64,000 bases of DNA from Alphaproteobacteria bacterium (GCA_018823835.1 JAHJHT010000007.1:97593-161592); one strand, 5' to 3'. Positions 10,180 through 20,153 are shown, numbered from the stretch's first letter. Translations and numbers: made by a program. Notes: a model not told the origin generated them from the letters alone.

Positions 10180-10313
10180 GGAATAGTCCCTCATTGGAAT
10201 GAACACGCACAACGATGTTCGGCGGCGAGTGTTCCACGCAAACTACGGCAGATCGGTGACGTGGTTATCGGATTTGCACGTGCCGGCATTGCCGGCATGC
10301 GGAGCGTGCAGGG

Positions 10314-11162
10314 CTAGCCGCGGGTGCGGTCGAGCCCATCCTTGGCCGGCTGGTAATTCGGGTCGAGCTGGGCTGCCCGGGCATAGGACTTGGCTGCCCG
10401 CGCCTTCTCGCCGCGCCGCTCGTAGATCAGAGCCTGGTTGGCCCAGCTCTCGGCGACCCGGTCGTCGAGCTTGATCGCCATGTTGAAGTCGGCGAAGGCA
10501 TTTTCCTCGTCATTGGTGGCGACGTAGGACAGACCGCGGCCGTTATAGGGCTCGGGCGAATCGGGCGACATCGAGATGGCCGTCGAGAAGTCCTCGATTG
10601 CAAACGCATGCTGGCCCTGGCTCTGATAGATCAGGCCGCGATTGTGGTAGGCGCGCGCATCGGTGGTGTCGAGCTGGATCGCCTTCTGGAAATCGTTGAA
10701 GGCGCGCATCGTATCGCCCGCCTTGCGGTAGAGATTGCCGCGGCCGATATAGGCGGCGTCGTAGTTCGGGTTGATCTGGATCGAGCGATTGTAGTCGGCC
10801 AGCGCCTGCGTCTGGTCCCCGGTGAAGCGGTAGATCAGCGCCCGGTTGGCATAGGCCTGGTAGAAATTCGGCCGCAGCTTGATGGCGGTGTCGAAATCCT
10901 TCAGCGCCTCGTTGTACTTGCCGCCGCGGCCATAGGCCGAGCCCCTCACATTGTAGGCTTCAGGATCCTGCGGGTTGCGCGCGATCACGGCCGTCAGCGA
11001 GGCGATGTTCTGCTCGGAGCCCTGCGCGGTGTCGATGGTGGCCAGCTCGCCCGTCGGGCCGCTGCTCTGGCAGGCCGTAAGGGCAAGGCCCGCGGCAAGG
11101 ACTGCCGCCATCATCGCGCCGCTCCGCATCGAGAGCCTGCGGTCGCCAGTGGCTGCATTCAT
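10314..11162 (-). CDS. TPR-repeat lipoprotein
   Basis: A 282-residue protein made almost entirely of tetratricopeptide repeats, about six or seven 34-residue units such as AYGRGGKYNEALKDFDTAIK and AYIGRGNLYRKAGDTMRAF. The N-terminus has a hydrophobic stretch ending in LTAC (Cys31), a lipobox, so the protein is probably lipid-anchored to the outer or inner membrane facing the periplasm, as with NlpI-like proteins. TPR scaffolds bind partner proteins; no partner is identifiable here. The start at 11162 is preferred to an in-frame codon 31 residues upstream because it places the signal sequence near the N-terminus and has AAGGGG upstream. Confidence 0.85.
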   Translation of the reverse strand: MNAATGDRRLSMRSGAMMAAVLAAGLALTACQSSGPTGELATIDTAQGSEQNIASLTAVIARNPQDPEAYNVRGSAYGRGGKYNEALKDFDTAIKLRPNFYQAYANRALIYRFTGDQTQALADYNRSIQINPNYDAAYIGRGNLYRKAGDTMRAFNDFQKAIQLDTTDARAYHNRGLIYQSQGQHAFAIEDFSTAISMSPDSPEPYNGRGLSYVATNDEENAFADFNMAIKLDDRVAESWANQALIYERRGEKARAAKSYARAAQLDPNYQPAKDGLDRTRG

Positions 11163-11304
11163 TACGAGACTATCCCCTTGCACTGCCAAATTCTTGCCGT
11201 CTGCGCCGCATTCCCTCGCACGCGGCGAAAAACGAAAGGTGGCGGCGATTCGCATCGCCCCACCTTCGTGGTATTGCCGGAAAAAGACGAAAGATAGGCG
11301 ATGG

Positions 11305-11565
11305 TTACCGCGCCGGGCGGCCTGCGCCTGCTCCGGTTGCCGCCGGACGCGGCGTCATCGGCAGCAATCCCTCGCGCTGCGCGCGCTTGCGGGCCAGCTT
11401 GCGGGCGCGGCGAACGGCCTCGGCCTTTTCGCGGGCGCGCTTTTCGGACGGCTTCTCGTAGTGGCCGCGCATCTTCATTTCGCGGAAGATGCCTTCGCGC
11501 TGCATCTTTTTCTTGAGCGCGCGGAGCGCCTGGTCAACATTGTTGTCGCGGACGAGTACCTGCAC
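11305..11565 (-). CDS. rpsU: 30S ribosomal protein S21
   Basis: An 86-residue small-subunit protein whose sequence follows S21 from the first residue: [20 protein letters not shown], then [19 protein letters not shown] and a strongly basic helix ([20 protein letters not shown]). S21 sits near the anti-Shine-Dalgarno end of 16S rRNA and helps initiation. It is longer than the 71-residue E. coli protein because of a Pro/Ala/Gly-rich C-terminal extension. It is monocistronic here, with no clear intrinsic terminator in the 140 bases beyond the stop. Confidence 0.97.
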   Translation of the reverse strand: MQVLVRDNNVDQALRALKKKMQREGIFREMKMRGHYEKPSEKRAREKAEAVRRARKLARKRAQREGLLPMTPRPAATGAGAGRPAR

Positions 11566-11786
11566 GGGCGTTCCTGTTCGTGTTCAAAAGACCAATGGCC
11601 AAGCCGTATAGGCTAAAGCCCCCGCGGTAGCCTGCACCGCGAATTGCGGCGGCACTTAGCAGAATCGGCGACCGATGTCGAGTGGCAGTTTGCGTGGGCC
11701 AGCCCGATGCGGTCTTTTGCATTCGACATTGCCGCCCGGCTTGTGTATGCGGCCACTCCCGCCGCTTCGGCGCCCGCCCTCAACCC

Positions 11787-13082
11787 ATGGGATATGTGAT
11801 GCCCCCGGCCTTCGGTGGAATTGACTTCGGCACCTCGAACTCGACCGTCGGCATCGTCGCCGACGGGCGGCCGCGCCTCGTTGCGCTGGAGGGCGAGCAG
11901 ACCACGCTGCCGAGCGCCGTCTTCTTCAATTTCGAGGATAATGCAACGCGCTTCGGCCGCCGCGCCATCGCCGACTATACCGATCATGCCGAGGGGCGGC
12001 TGCTGCGCGCACTCAAGAGTGTCCTCGGGTCCTCGCTGATCCACGAAAAGACGCGCATCAAGTCGCGCTCGGTGCCGTTTTCCGACATTATCGGAGAATT
12101 CATCGGTCACCTGAAGTCGAAGCTCGACGCGGCCGTCGGCGAACCGGTCGACAATGTCGTGCTTGGTCGTCCCGTGCATTTCGTCGACGATGATGCCGTG
12201 GCCGATGTCGCGGCGCAGGAGGAGCTCGGCAAGGCCGCGCGCCGCCAGGGCTTCGCGCATATCGAGTTCCAGTACGAGCCGATTGCCGCGGCGCTTGACT
12301 ATGAGCAGTCGGTGACGCGAGAGGAACTGGCTCTGATCGTCGACATCGGCGGCGGCACCTCCGACTTCTCGATCGTGCGGGTGTCGCCGGAACGCCGCAA
12401 TGCCGCGGACCGGCGCGAGGACATCCTCGCCAATGCCGGCGTGCATATCGGGGGTACCGACTTCGACCGGCTGCTGTCGCTCGCCAGTGTCATGCGCGAT
12501 CTCGGTTACCTGACGCCGACGCGCGACGGCAAGCGCAACCTGCCCGCCGCCTATTACGTCGACCTCTCGACCTGGCAGCGGATCAACCTCCTCTACACGC
12601 CGAAGGCGATGTCGGAGCTGCGGCAGATGCGCTACGAGGCGGCCAAGCCGGAACTCGTCGAGCGTCTCATCGACATCGTCACGCACCGACAGGGGCACGC
12701 GCTGGCCGGCGCAGTCGAGCAGGCCAAGATCGACCTCACCGAACAGGCCGAAACCGGTATCAGGCTCGGCCTTTCCGACGGCGAGCTTGCCGTCGCAGTC
12801 TCGCGCGCGCAGTTCGAAAGCGCCGTCGCCGACGCCGTCGGCCGCGTCGCCGACACGGTCCGCGCCATGCTCGCTCAGGCACAGCTGCCGGCGTCGCGCA
12901 TCGACACGATCTTCCTGACCGGCGGGTCGACTGCCGTGCCCGTCTTGAGGACGGCGATGCTCGGCCTGTTCCCGGGCGCCAAGGTCGTGGCCGGCGACCG
13001 TTTCGGCAGCGTCGGGCTCGGCCTCGCGCTCGATGCGGGCCGCAAGTTTGCCGGTACTGAAAGCGTGCGGAAATCGGCCTGA
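11787..13082 (+). CDS. Hsp70 family protein, YegD-like
   Basis: A 431-residue ATPase-domain-only Hsp70 relative. It has the phosphate-1 loop GIDFGTSNSTVG, the phosphate-2 motif VDIGGGTSDFSIV, FQYEPIAAALDYE and the adenosine motif FLTGGSTAVPVL, all in the order seen in E. coli YegD. The substrate-binding and lid domains of DnaK are absent, so classical chaperone cycling is unlikely; the cellular role of YegD-like proteins is not established. The start could also be the ATG at 11799 (MPPAFGGIDFG); neither has a strong ribosome binding site. It diverges from rpsU across 221 bases. Confidence 0.87.
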   Translation: MGYVMPPAFGGIDFGTSNSTVGIVADGRPRLVALEGEQTTLPSAVFFNFEDNATRFGRRAIADYTDHAEGRLLRALKSVLGSSLIHEKTRIKSRSVPFSDIIGEFIGHLKSKLDAAVGEPVDNVVLGRPVHFVDDDAVADVAAQEELGKAARRQGFAHIEFQYEPIAAALDYEQSVTREELALIVDIGGGTSDFSIVRVSPERRNAADRREDILANAGVHIGGTDFDRLLSLASVMRDLGYLTPTRDGKRNLPAAYYVDLSTWQRINLLYTPKAMSELRQMRYEAAKPELVERLIDIVTHRQGHALAGAVEQAKIDLTEQAETGIRLGLSDGELAVAVSRAQFESAVADAVGRVADTVRAMLAQAQLPASRIDTIFLTGGSTAVPVLRTAMLGLFPGAKVVAGDRFGSVGLGLALDAGRKFAGTESVRKSA

Positions 13083-13208
13083 TTGCGCCATGCGGCGTTG
13101 CAACTGGTCCGAGAACTAGCCCGATCTGACACATTCGCGTTGCAGCTTGCGGGTTTAAGGGCAAAAGCGAATATCTGTCACCTGCGCCAGCAGGGCAGGG
13201 AGCATGCA

Positions 13209-14420
13209 TTGACCGATACCACTGTCCGTTCGCCGGCGGTTGCCGATGGCACCGTGTTTGCCGTTATCCTGGCCGTCAGCTTCTGCCATTTCATCAACGA
13301 TGTGATGCAGTCGCTGCTGTCAGCGCTCTATCCGATGCTGAAGGAAGATTTCCAGCTCGAGTTCTGGCAGATCGGCCTGCTCACCATGGCCTTCATGGTG
13401 ACGGCTTCGCTGCTCCAGCCGGCGATCGGCATGTATACCGACCGGCGCCCGATGCCCTATTCGCTGCCCGTCGGCATGACCTCCTCGATGATCGGACTGA
13501 TCCTGCTCGCCACCGCGCACAGCTATTTCATGCTGCTCATCGGCGCCGCCTGCATCGGCCTCGGTTCGGCGATCTTCCACCCCGAATCCTCGCGCGTCGC
13601 GCGGCTGGCCTCGGGTGGTCGCTACGGCCTTGCGCAGTCGACCTTCCAGGTCGGCGGCAATTTCGGCCAGGCCATGGGACCGCTGCTCGCCGCCTTCATC
13701 GTCGTGCCCTACGGCCAGGGCAGCGTCGCCTGGTTTGCGCTTGGCGCGCTCGTCGGCATCGTCGTGCTCAGGCAGGTCGGCGCCTGGTACAGCGCGCACC
13801 TCAAGACGGCCCATCTGCGCAAGCCGGCGGCCTCGCGCTTCCCTGGCCTGCCGCGCTCCAAGGTGATCTCGGCGCTTGTCATCCTTGCGCTGCTGACCTT
13901 CACCAAGAACGGCTATACGGCGGGCATCGCCAGCTACTACACCTTTTTCGTGATCGAGAAGTTCGGCGTCTCGGTGCAGGCCTCGCAGGTCATGCTGTTC
14001 CTGTTCCTCGGCGCTTCGGCGCTGGGCATCCTGCTCGGCGGCCTGTTCGGCGACCGTTTCGGGCCGAAGACGGTGATCTGGTTCTCGATCCTCGGCGTTC
14101 TGCCCTTCACGCTCGCACTGCCCTATACAAACCTGGTCTGGACCAACGTGCTGGTTGTTCTGATCGGGTTGATCCTGTCGTCCGCCTTTTCCGCGATCGT
14201 CGTCTTCGCGCAGGAACTGGTGCCCGGCCGGGTCGGCATGGTGGCGGGCATCTTCTTCGGTTTCGCCTTCGGCATGGGCGGCATCGCTGCGGCAGTTCTC
14301 GGTGTCGTCGCCGACGCCCGCGGCATCGAGTATGTCTTCCAGATCTGCTCCTACCTGCCGCTGGTCGGGCTGCTGACGATCCTGCTGCCCAGCACCGGCT
14401 CGGCGCGGTCGGCCACATAG
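13209..14420 (+). CDS. fsr: MFS transporter, fosmidomycin resistance protein family
   Basis: A 403-residue inner-membrane exporter with 12 hydrophobic helices. It resembles E. coli Fsr closely: FINDVMQSLLSALYPMLK in helix 1, SLLQPAIGMYTDRRPMP after helix 2 and IFHPESSRVARLASGGR, which is nearly diagnostic for the Fsr branch. Fsr exports fosmidomycin in E. coli; the natural substrate here is unknown. The best start is TTG at 13209, seven bases after GGGAG, which gives a length near the 406 residues of Fsr. The longer frame beginning at 13083 overlaps nothing but lacks a site and adds an atypical polar N-terminus. Confidence 0.87.
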   Translation: MTDTTVRSPAVADGTVFAVILAVSFCHFINDVMQSLLSALYPMLKEDFQLEFWQIGLLTMAFMVTASLLQPAIGMYTDRRPMPYSLPVGMTSSMIGLILLATAHSYFMLLIGAACIGLGSAIFHPESSRVARLASGGRYGLAQSTFQVGGNFGQAMGPLLAAFIVVPYGQGSVAWFALGALVGIVVLRQVGAWYSAHLKTAHLRKPAASRFPGLPRSKVISALVILALLTFTKNGYTAGIASYYTFFVIEKFGVSVQASQVMLFLFLGASALGILLGGLFGDRFGPKTVIWFSILGVLPFTLALPYTNLVWTNVLVVLIGLILSSAFSAIVVFAQELVPGRVGMVAGIFFGFAFGMGGIAAAVLGVVADARGIEYVFQICSYLPLVGLLTILLPSTGSARSAT

Positions 14421-14544
14421 CCGCAGCCCAAAGCGGCAGCCCCCGTCGCAAATAAAGCAAGGGTGACACGGGCTTTTCGCTAGTGGTACATGACGCCCTC
14501 GGACGGACCGATCCCGTCCCGGCAGTCACGAGGCCAGGGGAAGC

Positions 14545-15798
14545 ATGCGGAAATATTCGGTATTCGCCATCGCCCGCGAAGCGATGCGCGCCCACAAGGG
14601 CTGGGACGAGCAGTGGTCGTCGCCCGAGCCGCGTGCGGAGTACGACGTCATCATCGTCGGCGCCGGCGGCCATGGCCTTGCGACGGCCTATTATCTTGCG
14701 AGCCTGCACGGCATCACCAATGTGGCGGTGCTGGAAAAGGGCTGGCTCGGCGGCGGCAATACCGGCCGCAACACCACCATCATCCGGTCCAACTACCTCT
14801 ATGACGAATCGGCCGGCATCTACGACCATGCGCTGAAGCTGTGGGACGGGCTGTCGCAGGAGCTCAACTACAACGTCATGTATTCGGCGCGCGGCGTTAT
14901 GATGCTGGCGCACAATGTGCACGACGTGCAGGTGCTGAAGCGCCACGTCCACGCAAACCGGCTGAACGGCATCGACAACGAATACCTGACCCGCGAGCAG
15001 GCCAAGGAATTCTGCCCGCCGCTCAACACCTCGCCCGATGCGCGCTATCCGGTCGTCGGCGCCGCCCTGCAGCGGCGCGGCGGCACTGCCCGCCACGACG
15101 CGGTCGCCTGGGGCTATGCGCGCGGCGCCTCGGCGCGCGGCGTACACATCATCCAGAATTGCGAGGTCACCGGGGTCAAGCGCGCGCCGAACGGTGCGGT
15201 CACCGGCGTCGATACGACGCGCGGCTTCATCGGTGCCAAGAAGGTCGGCGTCGTTGCTGCCGGCCATTCCTCGGTCATCATGAACATGGCCGGCGTGCGC
15301 ATGCCGCTCGAATCCTACCCGCTGCAGGCGCTGGTGTCGGAGCCGGTCAAGCCGGTGTTTCCCTGCGTCGTCATGTCGAACACGGTGCACGCCTACATTT
15401 CCCAGTCCGACAAGGGCGAACTGGTCATCGGCGCGGGCACCGACCAGTATATTTCCTACTCGCAGACGGGGGGCCTCCATATCCTCACCCACACGCTCGA
15501 CGCCATCTGCGAGATGTTCCCGATGTTCACGCGCATGAAGATGCTGCGCTCGTGGGGCGGCATCGTCGATGTCACGCCGGACCGCTCGCCTATCCTCGCC
15601 AAGACGCCGGTGCCTGGCCTCTACGTCAATTGCGGCTGGGGCACGGGAGGCTTCAAGGCGACGCCGGGTTCGGGACATGTTTTCGCGCACACCATTGCCA
15701 ATGACGAGCCGCACAAGATCAACGCTCCCTTCACACTGGAGCGCTTTCGCACCGGGCGCCTGATCGACGAGGCCGCCGCCGCGGCCGTGGCCCACTGA
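14545..15798 (+). CDS. soxB: Sarcosine oxidase subunit beta
   Basis: The 417-residue flavin subunit of heterotetrameric sarcosine oxidase, which demethylates sarcosine to glycine, passing the methyl carbon to tetrahydrofolate and making H2O2. [20 protein letters not shown] (about 33-52) is the FAD dinucleotide-binding fold. RHDAVAWG (His184) fits the site where characterised SoxB proteins carry covalent FMN; that equivalence is by motif only. The N-terminal [19 protein letters not shown] is typical of SoxB. AGGGGAAGC precedes the ATG. The stop overlaps the next gene by one base (TGATG), the first of several tight joins in this operon. Confidence 0.96.
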   Translation: MRKYSVFAIAREAMRAHKGWDEQWSSPEPRAEYDVIIVGAGGHGLATAYYLASLHGITNVAVLEKGWLGGGNTGRNTTIIRSNYLYDESAGIYDHALKLWDGLSQELNYNVMYSARGVMMLAHNVHDVQVLKRHVHANRLNGIDNEYLTREQAKEFCPPLNTSPDARYPVVGAALQRRGGTARHDAVAWGYARGASARGVHIIQNCEVTGVKRAPNGAVTGVDTTRGFIGAKKVGVVAAGHSSVIMNMAGVRMPLESYPLQALVSEPVKPVFPCVVMSNTVHAYISQSDKGELVIGAGTDQYISYSQTGGLHILTHTLDAICEMFPMFTRMKMLRSWGGIVDVTPDRSPILAKTPVPGLYVNCGWGTGGFKATPGSGHVFAHTIANDEPHKINAPFTLERFRTGRLIDEAAAAAVAH

Positions 15799-16223
15799 TG
15801 CATCTGGCCGCCGCAACCTTTGCCTTTGCCGCGCCGCTCGCCATCGCCCAGGGCGTACACGGCGACGCGCTGCGTCTTGTCAGCACCTTTCCGGAGCTGG
15901 AGATCAACCGGGCGACGAGCGAGCACGAATGGCCCTTCTCGGTCGATTCCGGCACGCTGAGCTGCGTCTCGCTCAACGGCAGGGAGATGGTCTTCTTTGC
16001 CGAGCCGTGGCGCGATGACGTGCCGCAGGAGCTCGGCAACATGACGCTGCCGCGCATGGCGGTGGTATCGACCAATCCGCTGGCACTGCTTGCCTCGTTC
16101 GAGGACCGCGCGCTCTATCTGCCTTTCGACACGCTGGAGACACTCGTCGGGCGCCTTGCTCCCTTCGAGGAGATGGGCCTCGCCCTGTGCGACGAGGCTT
16201 CGCCCCAGCCGGACGAGCTCTGA
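15798..16223 (+). CDS. Small secreted protein inside the sox operon, DUF2511/YebY-like
   Basis: A 141-residue protein whose ATG overlaps the soxB stop. The N-terminus ([19 protein letters not shown]) looks like a signal peptide. The mature part has EWPFSVDSGTLSCVSLNG and a second Cys late in the chain (MGLALCDEAS), a W-F-x-C layout like that of DUF2511/YebY proteins. That resemblance is a weak, by-eye match. It is not a subunit of the characterised sarcosine oxidase complex. Its location between soxB and soxD with TGATG coupling and a 9-base gap argues that it is a real, co-expressed gene and not a shadow frame. Confidence 0.68.
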   Translation: MHLAAATFAFAAPLAIAQGVHGDALRLVSTFPELEINRATSEHEWPFSVDSGTLSCVSLNGREMVFFAEPWRDDVPQELGNMTLPRMAVVSTNPLALLASFEDRALYLPFDTLETLVGRLAPFEEMGLALCDEASPQPDEL

Positions 16224-16232
16224 GGAAAGAAC

Positions 16233-16613
16233 ATGCTTCTCATCCATTGCCCCTATTGCGAGGAAGAGCGTCCGGAACTCGAGTTTCGCAACGCCGGCGA
16301 GGCCCATATCGCGCGCTCGGCCAGCATTGCCGAGGAGAGCGGTGAGGACTTTGAAAAGTTCTTCTTCATCCGCTCCAACCCCAAGGGCGTGATCTTCGAG
16401 CGCTGGCGCCACGTGCATGGCTGCGCGCGCTTCTTCAACGCGGCGCGCGACACCGTCACCGATCGCTTCATCACCACCTACAGGGCCGGAGCGCCGAAGC
16501 CGTCGCTGCCGAAATCGGCAAGCGGCCCTGCGGCCTATGCCAACCGTCCGCCGGATCAGCTCAACGTCAAGCGCCCGCGCCGCAAGCCGGCCAGCAAGGG
16601 AGAGGCGAAATGA
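16233..16613 (+). CDS. soxD: Sarcosine oxidase subunit delta
   Basis: The 126-residue zinc-binding subunit of sarcosine oxidase. MLLIHCPYCEEERPELEF holds the CPYC pair, and HVHGCARFFNAARDT supplies the remaining His/Cys zinc ligands, both standard for SoxD. The C-terminal 35 residues are basic and proline-rich, extending the protein beyond the usual 90-100 residues. GAGGAAAGAAC precedes the ATG. The stop overlaps soxA in an ATGA junction. Confidence 0.95.
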   Translation: MLLIHCPYCEEERPELEFRNAGEAHIARSASIAEESGEDFEKFFFIRSNPKGVIFERWRHVHGCARFFNAARDTVTDRFITTYRAGAPKPSLPKSASGPAAYANRPPDQLNVKRPRRKPASKGEAK

Positions 16614-19597
16614 CGGAGAGCTTCCGCATCGCCGGCCGCGGCCGTCTGTCGTCGCGCACCGCCCGCTTCAGCTTCGACGGCAAGCCGTATGCCGGTCTTT
16701 CCGGCGACACGCTGGCATCGGCGCTGCTTGCCAATGGCGTGCATTTGGTCGGCCGCTCGTTCAAGTATCATCGGCCGCGCGGCATCCTGTCGGCAGGTGC
16801 CGAGGAGCCCAACGCGCTGGTCTCGGTCGAGCGCGATGCGGCGCGCAAGACGCCCAATGTCCGCGCCACGGTGCAGGAACTCTATGAGGGGCTTTCGGCA
16901 AGCTCGCAGAACCGCTGGCCGTCGCTCGCCTTCGACGTCGGCGAAGTCAACGACGTGGTCTCGCCGATGTTCTCGGCAGGCTTCTACTACAAGACCTTCA
17001 TGTGGCCGAAGGCGGCATGGAAGAGCCTCTACGAGCCGGTGATCCGCTCTGCGGCGGGCCTCGGGGTCGCGCCCGACCTTCCGGACCCCGACCATTACGC
17101 GGCGCGCTACGCGCATTGCGAGGTGCTGGTGCTCGGCGGCGGCGCCGCCGGCATCGCCGCAGCCCTTGCGGCGGCAGAAACCGGCGTTCGCGTCGTCATC
17201 TGCGACGAGCAGGCCGAACTCGGCGGCGCCATGCGCTACGAGGCGGGTGCCGCCATCGACGGCCAGGACGGATGGGCCTGGGCGCAGGCCAGCGTCGCAA
17301 AACTCGCGGCCATGGACAATGTCACCATCCTGCCGCGCACGACCGCTTTCGGCTATTACGCGCAGAACTTCGTCGGACTCGCAGAGCGCGTCACCGAGCA
17401 TCTCGCCGACCCGAAGGGCCTGCCGCGCGAACGGCTGTGGCAGGTGCGCGCCAGACGCGTCATCCTTGCCACCGGCGCCATCGAGCGTCACATGGTGTTC
17501 GCAGACAACGACCGGCCGGGCGTCATGCTGGCCTCGGCGGCGCGCACCTATCTCAACCATTACGGCGTCGCCGTAGGCCGCAATGTCGGCGTCTACACCG
17601 CCAATGATTCCGCCTATGCCGCGGCGCTCGACCTGAAGAAGGCTGGCGTCGGCATCGCGGCGATCGTCGACCTGCGCGACAACCCCGCCGGCCCGCTGGT
17701 CGACGAGGCGCGCTCGCTCGGCATCGACATCCATCATGGCCGTGGTGTCGTCGGCGTCGGCGGCAAGCTCCGCGTCTCGTCGATGACCGTGCAGCCCAAG
17801 GGCGGGGGTGCTGCGCGCACCATTCCGGTCGACGCGCTTCTGGTGTCCTCTGGCTGGACCCCGTCGGTGCATCTCTTCTCGCAGTCGCGCGGCAAGGTCG
17901 TCTTCGACGACGCCACCAAGCGCTTCCTGCCGGGCAATTACGCACAGGACTGCGTCTCCGTTGGCGCCTGCAACGGCACCGACAGCCTCTCTGCGACGCT
18001 CGACCAGGCCTGGGCGGCCGGCGCCAAGGCGGCCAAGGAAGCGGGCGGCAGCGTGGCCAGGGGCACCAAGCCCAAGGTCGAGTCCGGCGAGAATTTTTCG
18101 GGCGGCGTGCTCGGCGCGGGTCCGGGCGCGGGAGCCGACAAGACGGTCAAGGCCTTCGTCGACTTCCAGAACGACGTCACCGCCAAGGACATCCGGCTCG
18201 CCGTGCGCGAGGGCATGCGCTCGATCGAGCACGTCAAGCGCTTCACCACCAACGGCATGGCTACCGACCAGGGCAAGACGTCCAACATGCACGGCCTGGC
18301 GATCGCCGCCGAGACGCTCGGCAAGGACATCCCGGAGGTCGGTCTCACCACCTTCCGCGCGCCCTACACGCCGGTCACCTTCGGCACCATCGTCAACCAT
18401 GGCCGCGGTCCCCTGTTCGACCCGACACGGCGCACGGCGACGCATGACTGGGCCCAGAAACACGGCGCCGTGTTCGAGGATGTCGGCCAGTGGAAGCGCG
18501 CCTGGTATTTCCCGAAGGCGGGCGAGGACATGCACGCCGCGGTCAATCGCGAATGCCGCACGGTGCGCGAGACGGCCGGCCTGTTCGACGCCTCGACGCT
18601 CGGCAAGATCGAGGTCGTCGGCCCGGACGCGGCAAAGTTCATGGAGCTGCTCTACACCAACCCGTGGGAGAAGCTCGAGCCCGGCCGCTGCCGCTATGGC
18701 ATCATGCTGCGCGAGGACGGTTTCATCTATGATGACGGCGTTGTCGGCCGCCTGGCGCCCGACCGGTTTCACGTCACCACCACGACCGGCGGTGCCGCGC
18801 GCGTCATGAACCACATGGAGGACTACCTCCAGACCGAGTTCCCTCAACTGAATGTCTGGTTGACTTCGGTGTCCGAGCAGTGGGCGGTCATCGCCGTGCA
18901 GGGCCCGAATTCGCGCAAGATCATCGAGCCGCTGGTCGAGGACATCGACCTGTCGGACGAGGCCATGCCGCACATGTCGGTGCGCGAGGGCAAGATCTGC
19001 GGCGTGCCGACAAGGCTTTTCCGCATGTCGTTCACCGGCGACCGCGGCTTCGAGGTCAACGTGCCGGCCGATTACGGCCAGGCCGTCTGGGAAGCGCTGT
19101 GGGCAGAGGGCCAGAAGCATGGCGCCTGCGCCTATGGCACCGAGGCGATGCACGTGCTGCGCGCCGAGAAGGGCTACATCATCGTCGGCCAGGACACGGA
19201 CGGCACCGTGACGCCTAACGACGCCGGGCTGGACTGGGCGATCGGCAAGAAGAAGACCGATTTCGTCGGCATTCGCGGCCTCACCCGTCCGGATCTCGTG
19301 GCGCCGGGCCGCAAGCAGCTCGTCGGCCTGAAGACCAAGGACCCGAAGACCGTGCTGGAGGAGGGCGCGCAGATCGTCGCCAACCCGCGGCAACCGATTC
19401 CGATGACCATGATCGGCCATGTCACCTCGAGCTACTGGTCGGAGAATTGCGGCCGCTCCATCGCGCTGGCGCTGCTGGCAGGCGGCCGCGAGCGCATGGG
19501 CGAGACGCTGTTCGTTCCGATGCCGGAAGGCCCGATCGAGGTCGAGATCTGCTCGCCGGTATTCTTCGACGAGAAGGGAGGCCGCCTCAATGGCTAA
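16610..19597 (+). CDS. soxA: Sarcosine oxidase subunit alpha
   Basis: The 995-residue large subunit, normal for the family. Order of domains: an N-terminal ferredoxin-like domain without cluster cysteines (about 1-100, with GRSFKYHRPRGI), an NAD-binding domain beginning VLVLGGGAAGIAAALAAAE (about 170), a central oxidoreductase region (SSGWTPSVHLFSQS), and from about residue 590 an aminomethyltransferase (GcvT-like) folate domain that accepts the methyl group, with TSVSEQWAVIAVQGPNSRK and GFEVNVPADYGQAVWEAL. It acts in the cytoplasm with SoxB, D and G. The start ATGA overlaps soxD by 4 bases and the end overlaps soxG by 8. Confidence 0.97.
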   Translation: MTESFRIAGRGRLSSRTARFSFDGKPYAGLSGDTLASALLANGVHLVGRSFKYHRPRGILSAGAEEPNALVSVERDAARKTPNVRATVQELYEGLSASSQNRWPSLAFDVGEVNDVVSPMFSAGFYYKTFMWPKAAWKSLYEPVIRSAAGLGVAPDLPDPDHYAARYAHCEVLVLGGGAAGIAAALAAAETGVRVVICDEQAELGGAMRYEAGAAIDGQDGWAWAQASVAKLAAMDNVTILPRTTAFGYYAQNFVGLAERVTEHLADPKGLPRERLWQVRARRVILATGAIERHMVFADNDRPGVMLASAARTYLNHYGVAVGRNVGVYTANDSAYAAALDLKKAGVGIAAIVDLRDNPAGPLVDEARSLGIDIHHGRGVVGVGGKLRVSSMTVQPKGGGAARTIPVDALLVSSGWTPSVHLFSQSRGKVVFDDATKRFLPGNYAQDCVSVGACNGTDSLSATLDQAWAAGAKAAKEAGGSVARGTKPKVESGENFSGGVLGAGPGAGADKTVKAFVDFQNDVTAKDIRLAVREGMRSIEHVKRFTTNGMATDQGKTSNMHGLAIAAETLGKDIPEVGLTTFRAPYTPVTFGTIVNHGRGPLFDPTRRTATHDWAQKHGAVFEDVGQWKRAWYFPKAGEDMHAAVNRECRTVRETAGLFDASTLGKIEVVGPDAAKFMELLYTNPWEKLEPGRCRYGIMLREDGFIYDDGVVGRLAPDRFHVTTTTGGAARVMNHMEDYLQTEFPQLNVWLTSVSEQWAVIAVQGPNSRKIIEPLVEDIDLSDEAMPHMSVREGKICGVPTRLFRMSFTGDRGFEVNVPADYGQAVWEALWAEGQKHGACAYGTEAMHVLRAEKGYIIVGQDTDGTVTPNDAGLDWAIGKKKTDFVGIRGLTRPDLVAPGRKQLVGLKTKDPKTVLEEGAQIVANPRQPIPMTMIGHVTSSYWSENCGRSIALALLAGGRERMGETLFVPMPEGPIEVEICSPVFFDEKGGRLNG

Positions 19598-20150
19598 GGC
19601 CGCAAAGATCGCCACCGCCGCCCGTTCCCCGATTTTCGCCGGACGGGAGTTTTCCGCCGATGGCGCAAAGATCGCCGTGCTGGCGCCGTCGCATCGCCTG
19701 GCGCTGCGCGCGCCGGAAAAGTCGCTTGCCGCCCTGTCAAAGGCACTCGGCCTGAAACTGCCGGCGTCGCCGAAGAGCTCAGTCACCAAGGGCAGCCGCA
19801 GCGCGCTCTGGCTCGGTCCGGACGAATGGCTGGTCATCGACGACGGCGGCAAGGACCCGCTCGAGGACTGCGCCCGCGTCAAGGTGCTGCACTCGGCGGT
19901 CGGCGTCTCGCACCGCAATGTCGGTCTCTCGGTGACCGGCCCGCGTGCCGCCGAAACGCTCAACGCCGGATGCCCGCAGGACCTGTCGCTCGCCGCCTTT
20001 CCGGTCGGCGCCTGCTCGCGGACCATCCTGGGCAAGGCCGAAATCGTGCTTCTGCGCAATGCCGAGGACAGCTTTCGCGTCGAATGCTGGCGCTCCTTCT
20101 CGGATTACGTGCTAGCTTTTCTCACCGACGCGGCGACTGACGCAGCCTGA
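19590..20150 (+). CDS. soxG: Sarcosine oxidase subunit gamma
   Basis: A 186-residue subunit of the same complex. SALWLGPDEWLVI and HSAVGVSHRNVGLSVTGPRA match SoxG, which is distantly related to the GcvT fold and contacts SoxA. The ATG at 19590 lies inside the end of soxA with AAGGGAGG upstream, so it is probably coupled to soxA translation. It closes the soxB-(YebY-like)-soxD-soxA-soxG operon. No folate enzymes or glyA lie beside it in this window. Confidence 0.93.
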   Translation: MAKAAKIATAARSPIFAGREFSADGAKIAVLAPSHRLALRAPEKSLAALSKALGLKLPASPKSSVTKGSRSALWLGPDEWLVIDDGGKDPLEDCARVKVLHSAVGVSHRNVGLSVTGPRAAETLNAGCPQDLSLAAFPVGACSRTILGKAEIVLLRNAEDSFRVECWRSFSDYVLAFLTDAATDAA

Positions 20151-20153
20151 CCC

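Noticed and set aside
16610..16920. 2Fe-2S cluster in the N-terminal domain of SoxA
   Set aside because: The domain has the ferredoxin-like fold by position, but the cluster Cys residues are missing, as is normal for SoxA.
16556..20059. 1167-codon open frame on the minus strand of the sox operon
   Set aside because: It lies opposite soxA, soxD and soxG, which match known subunits end to end. Long antisense frames are normal in DNA this GC-rich.
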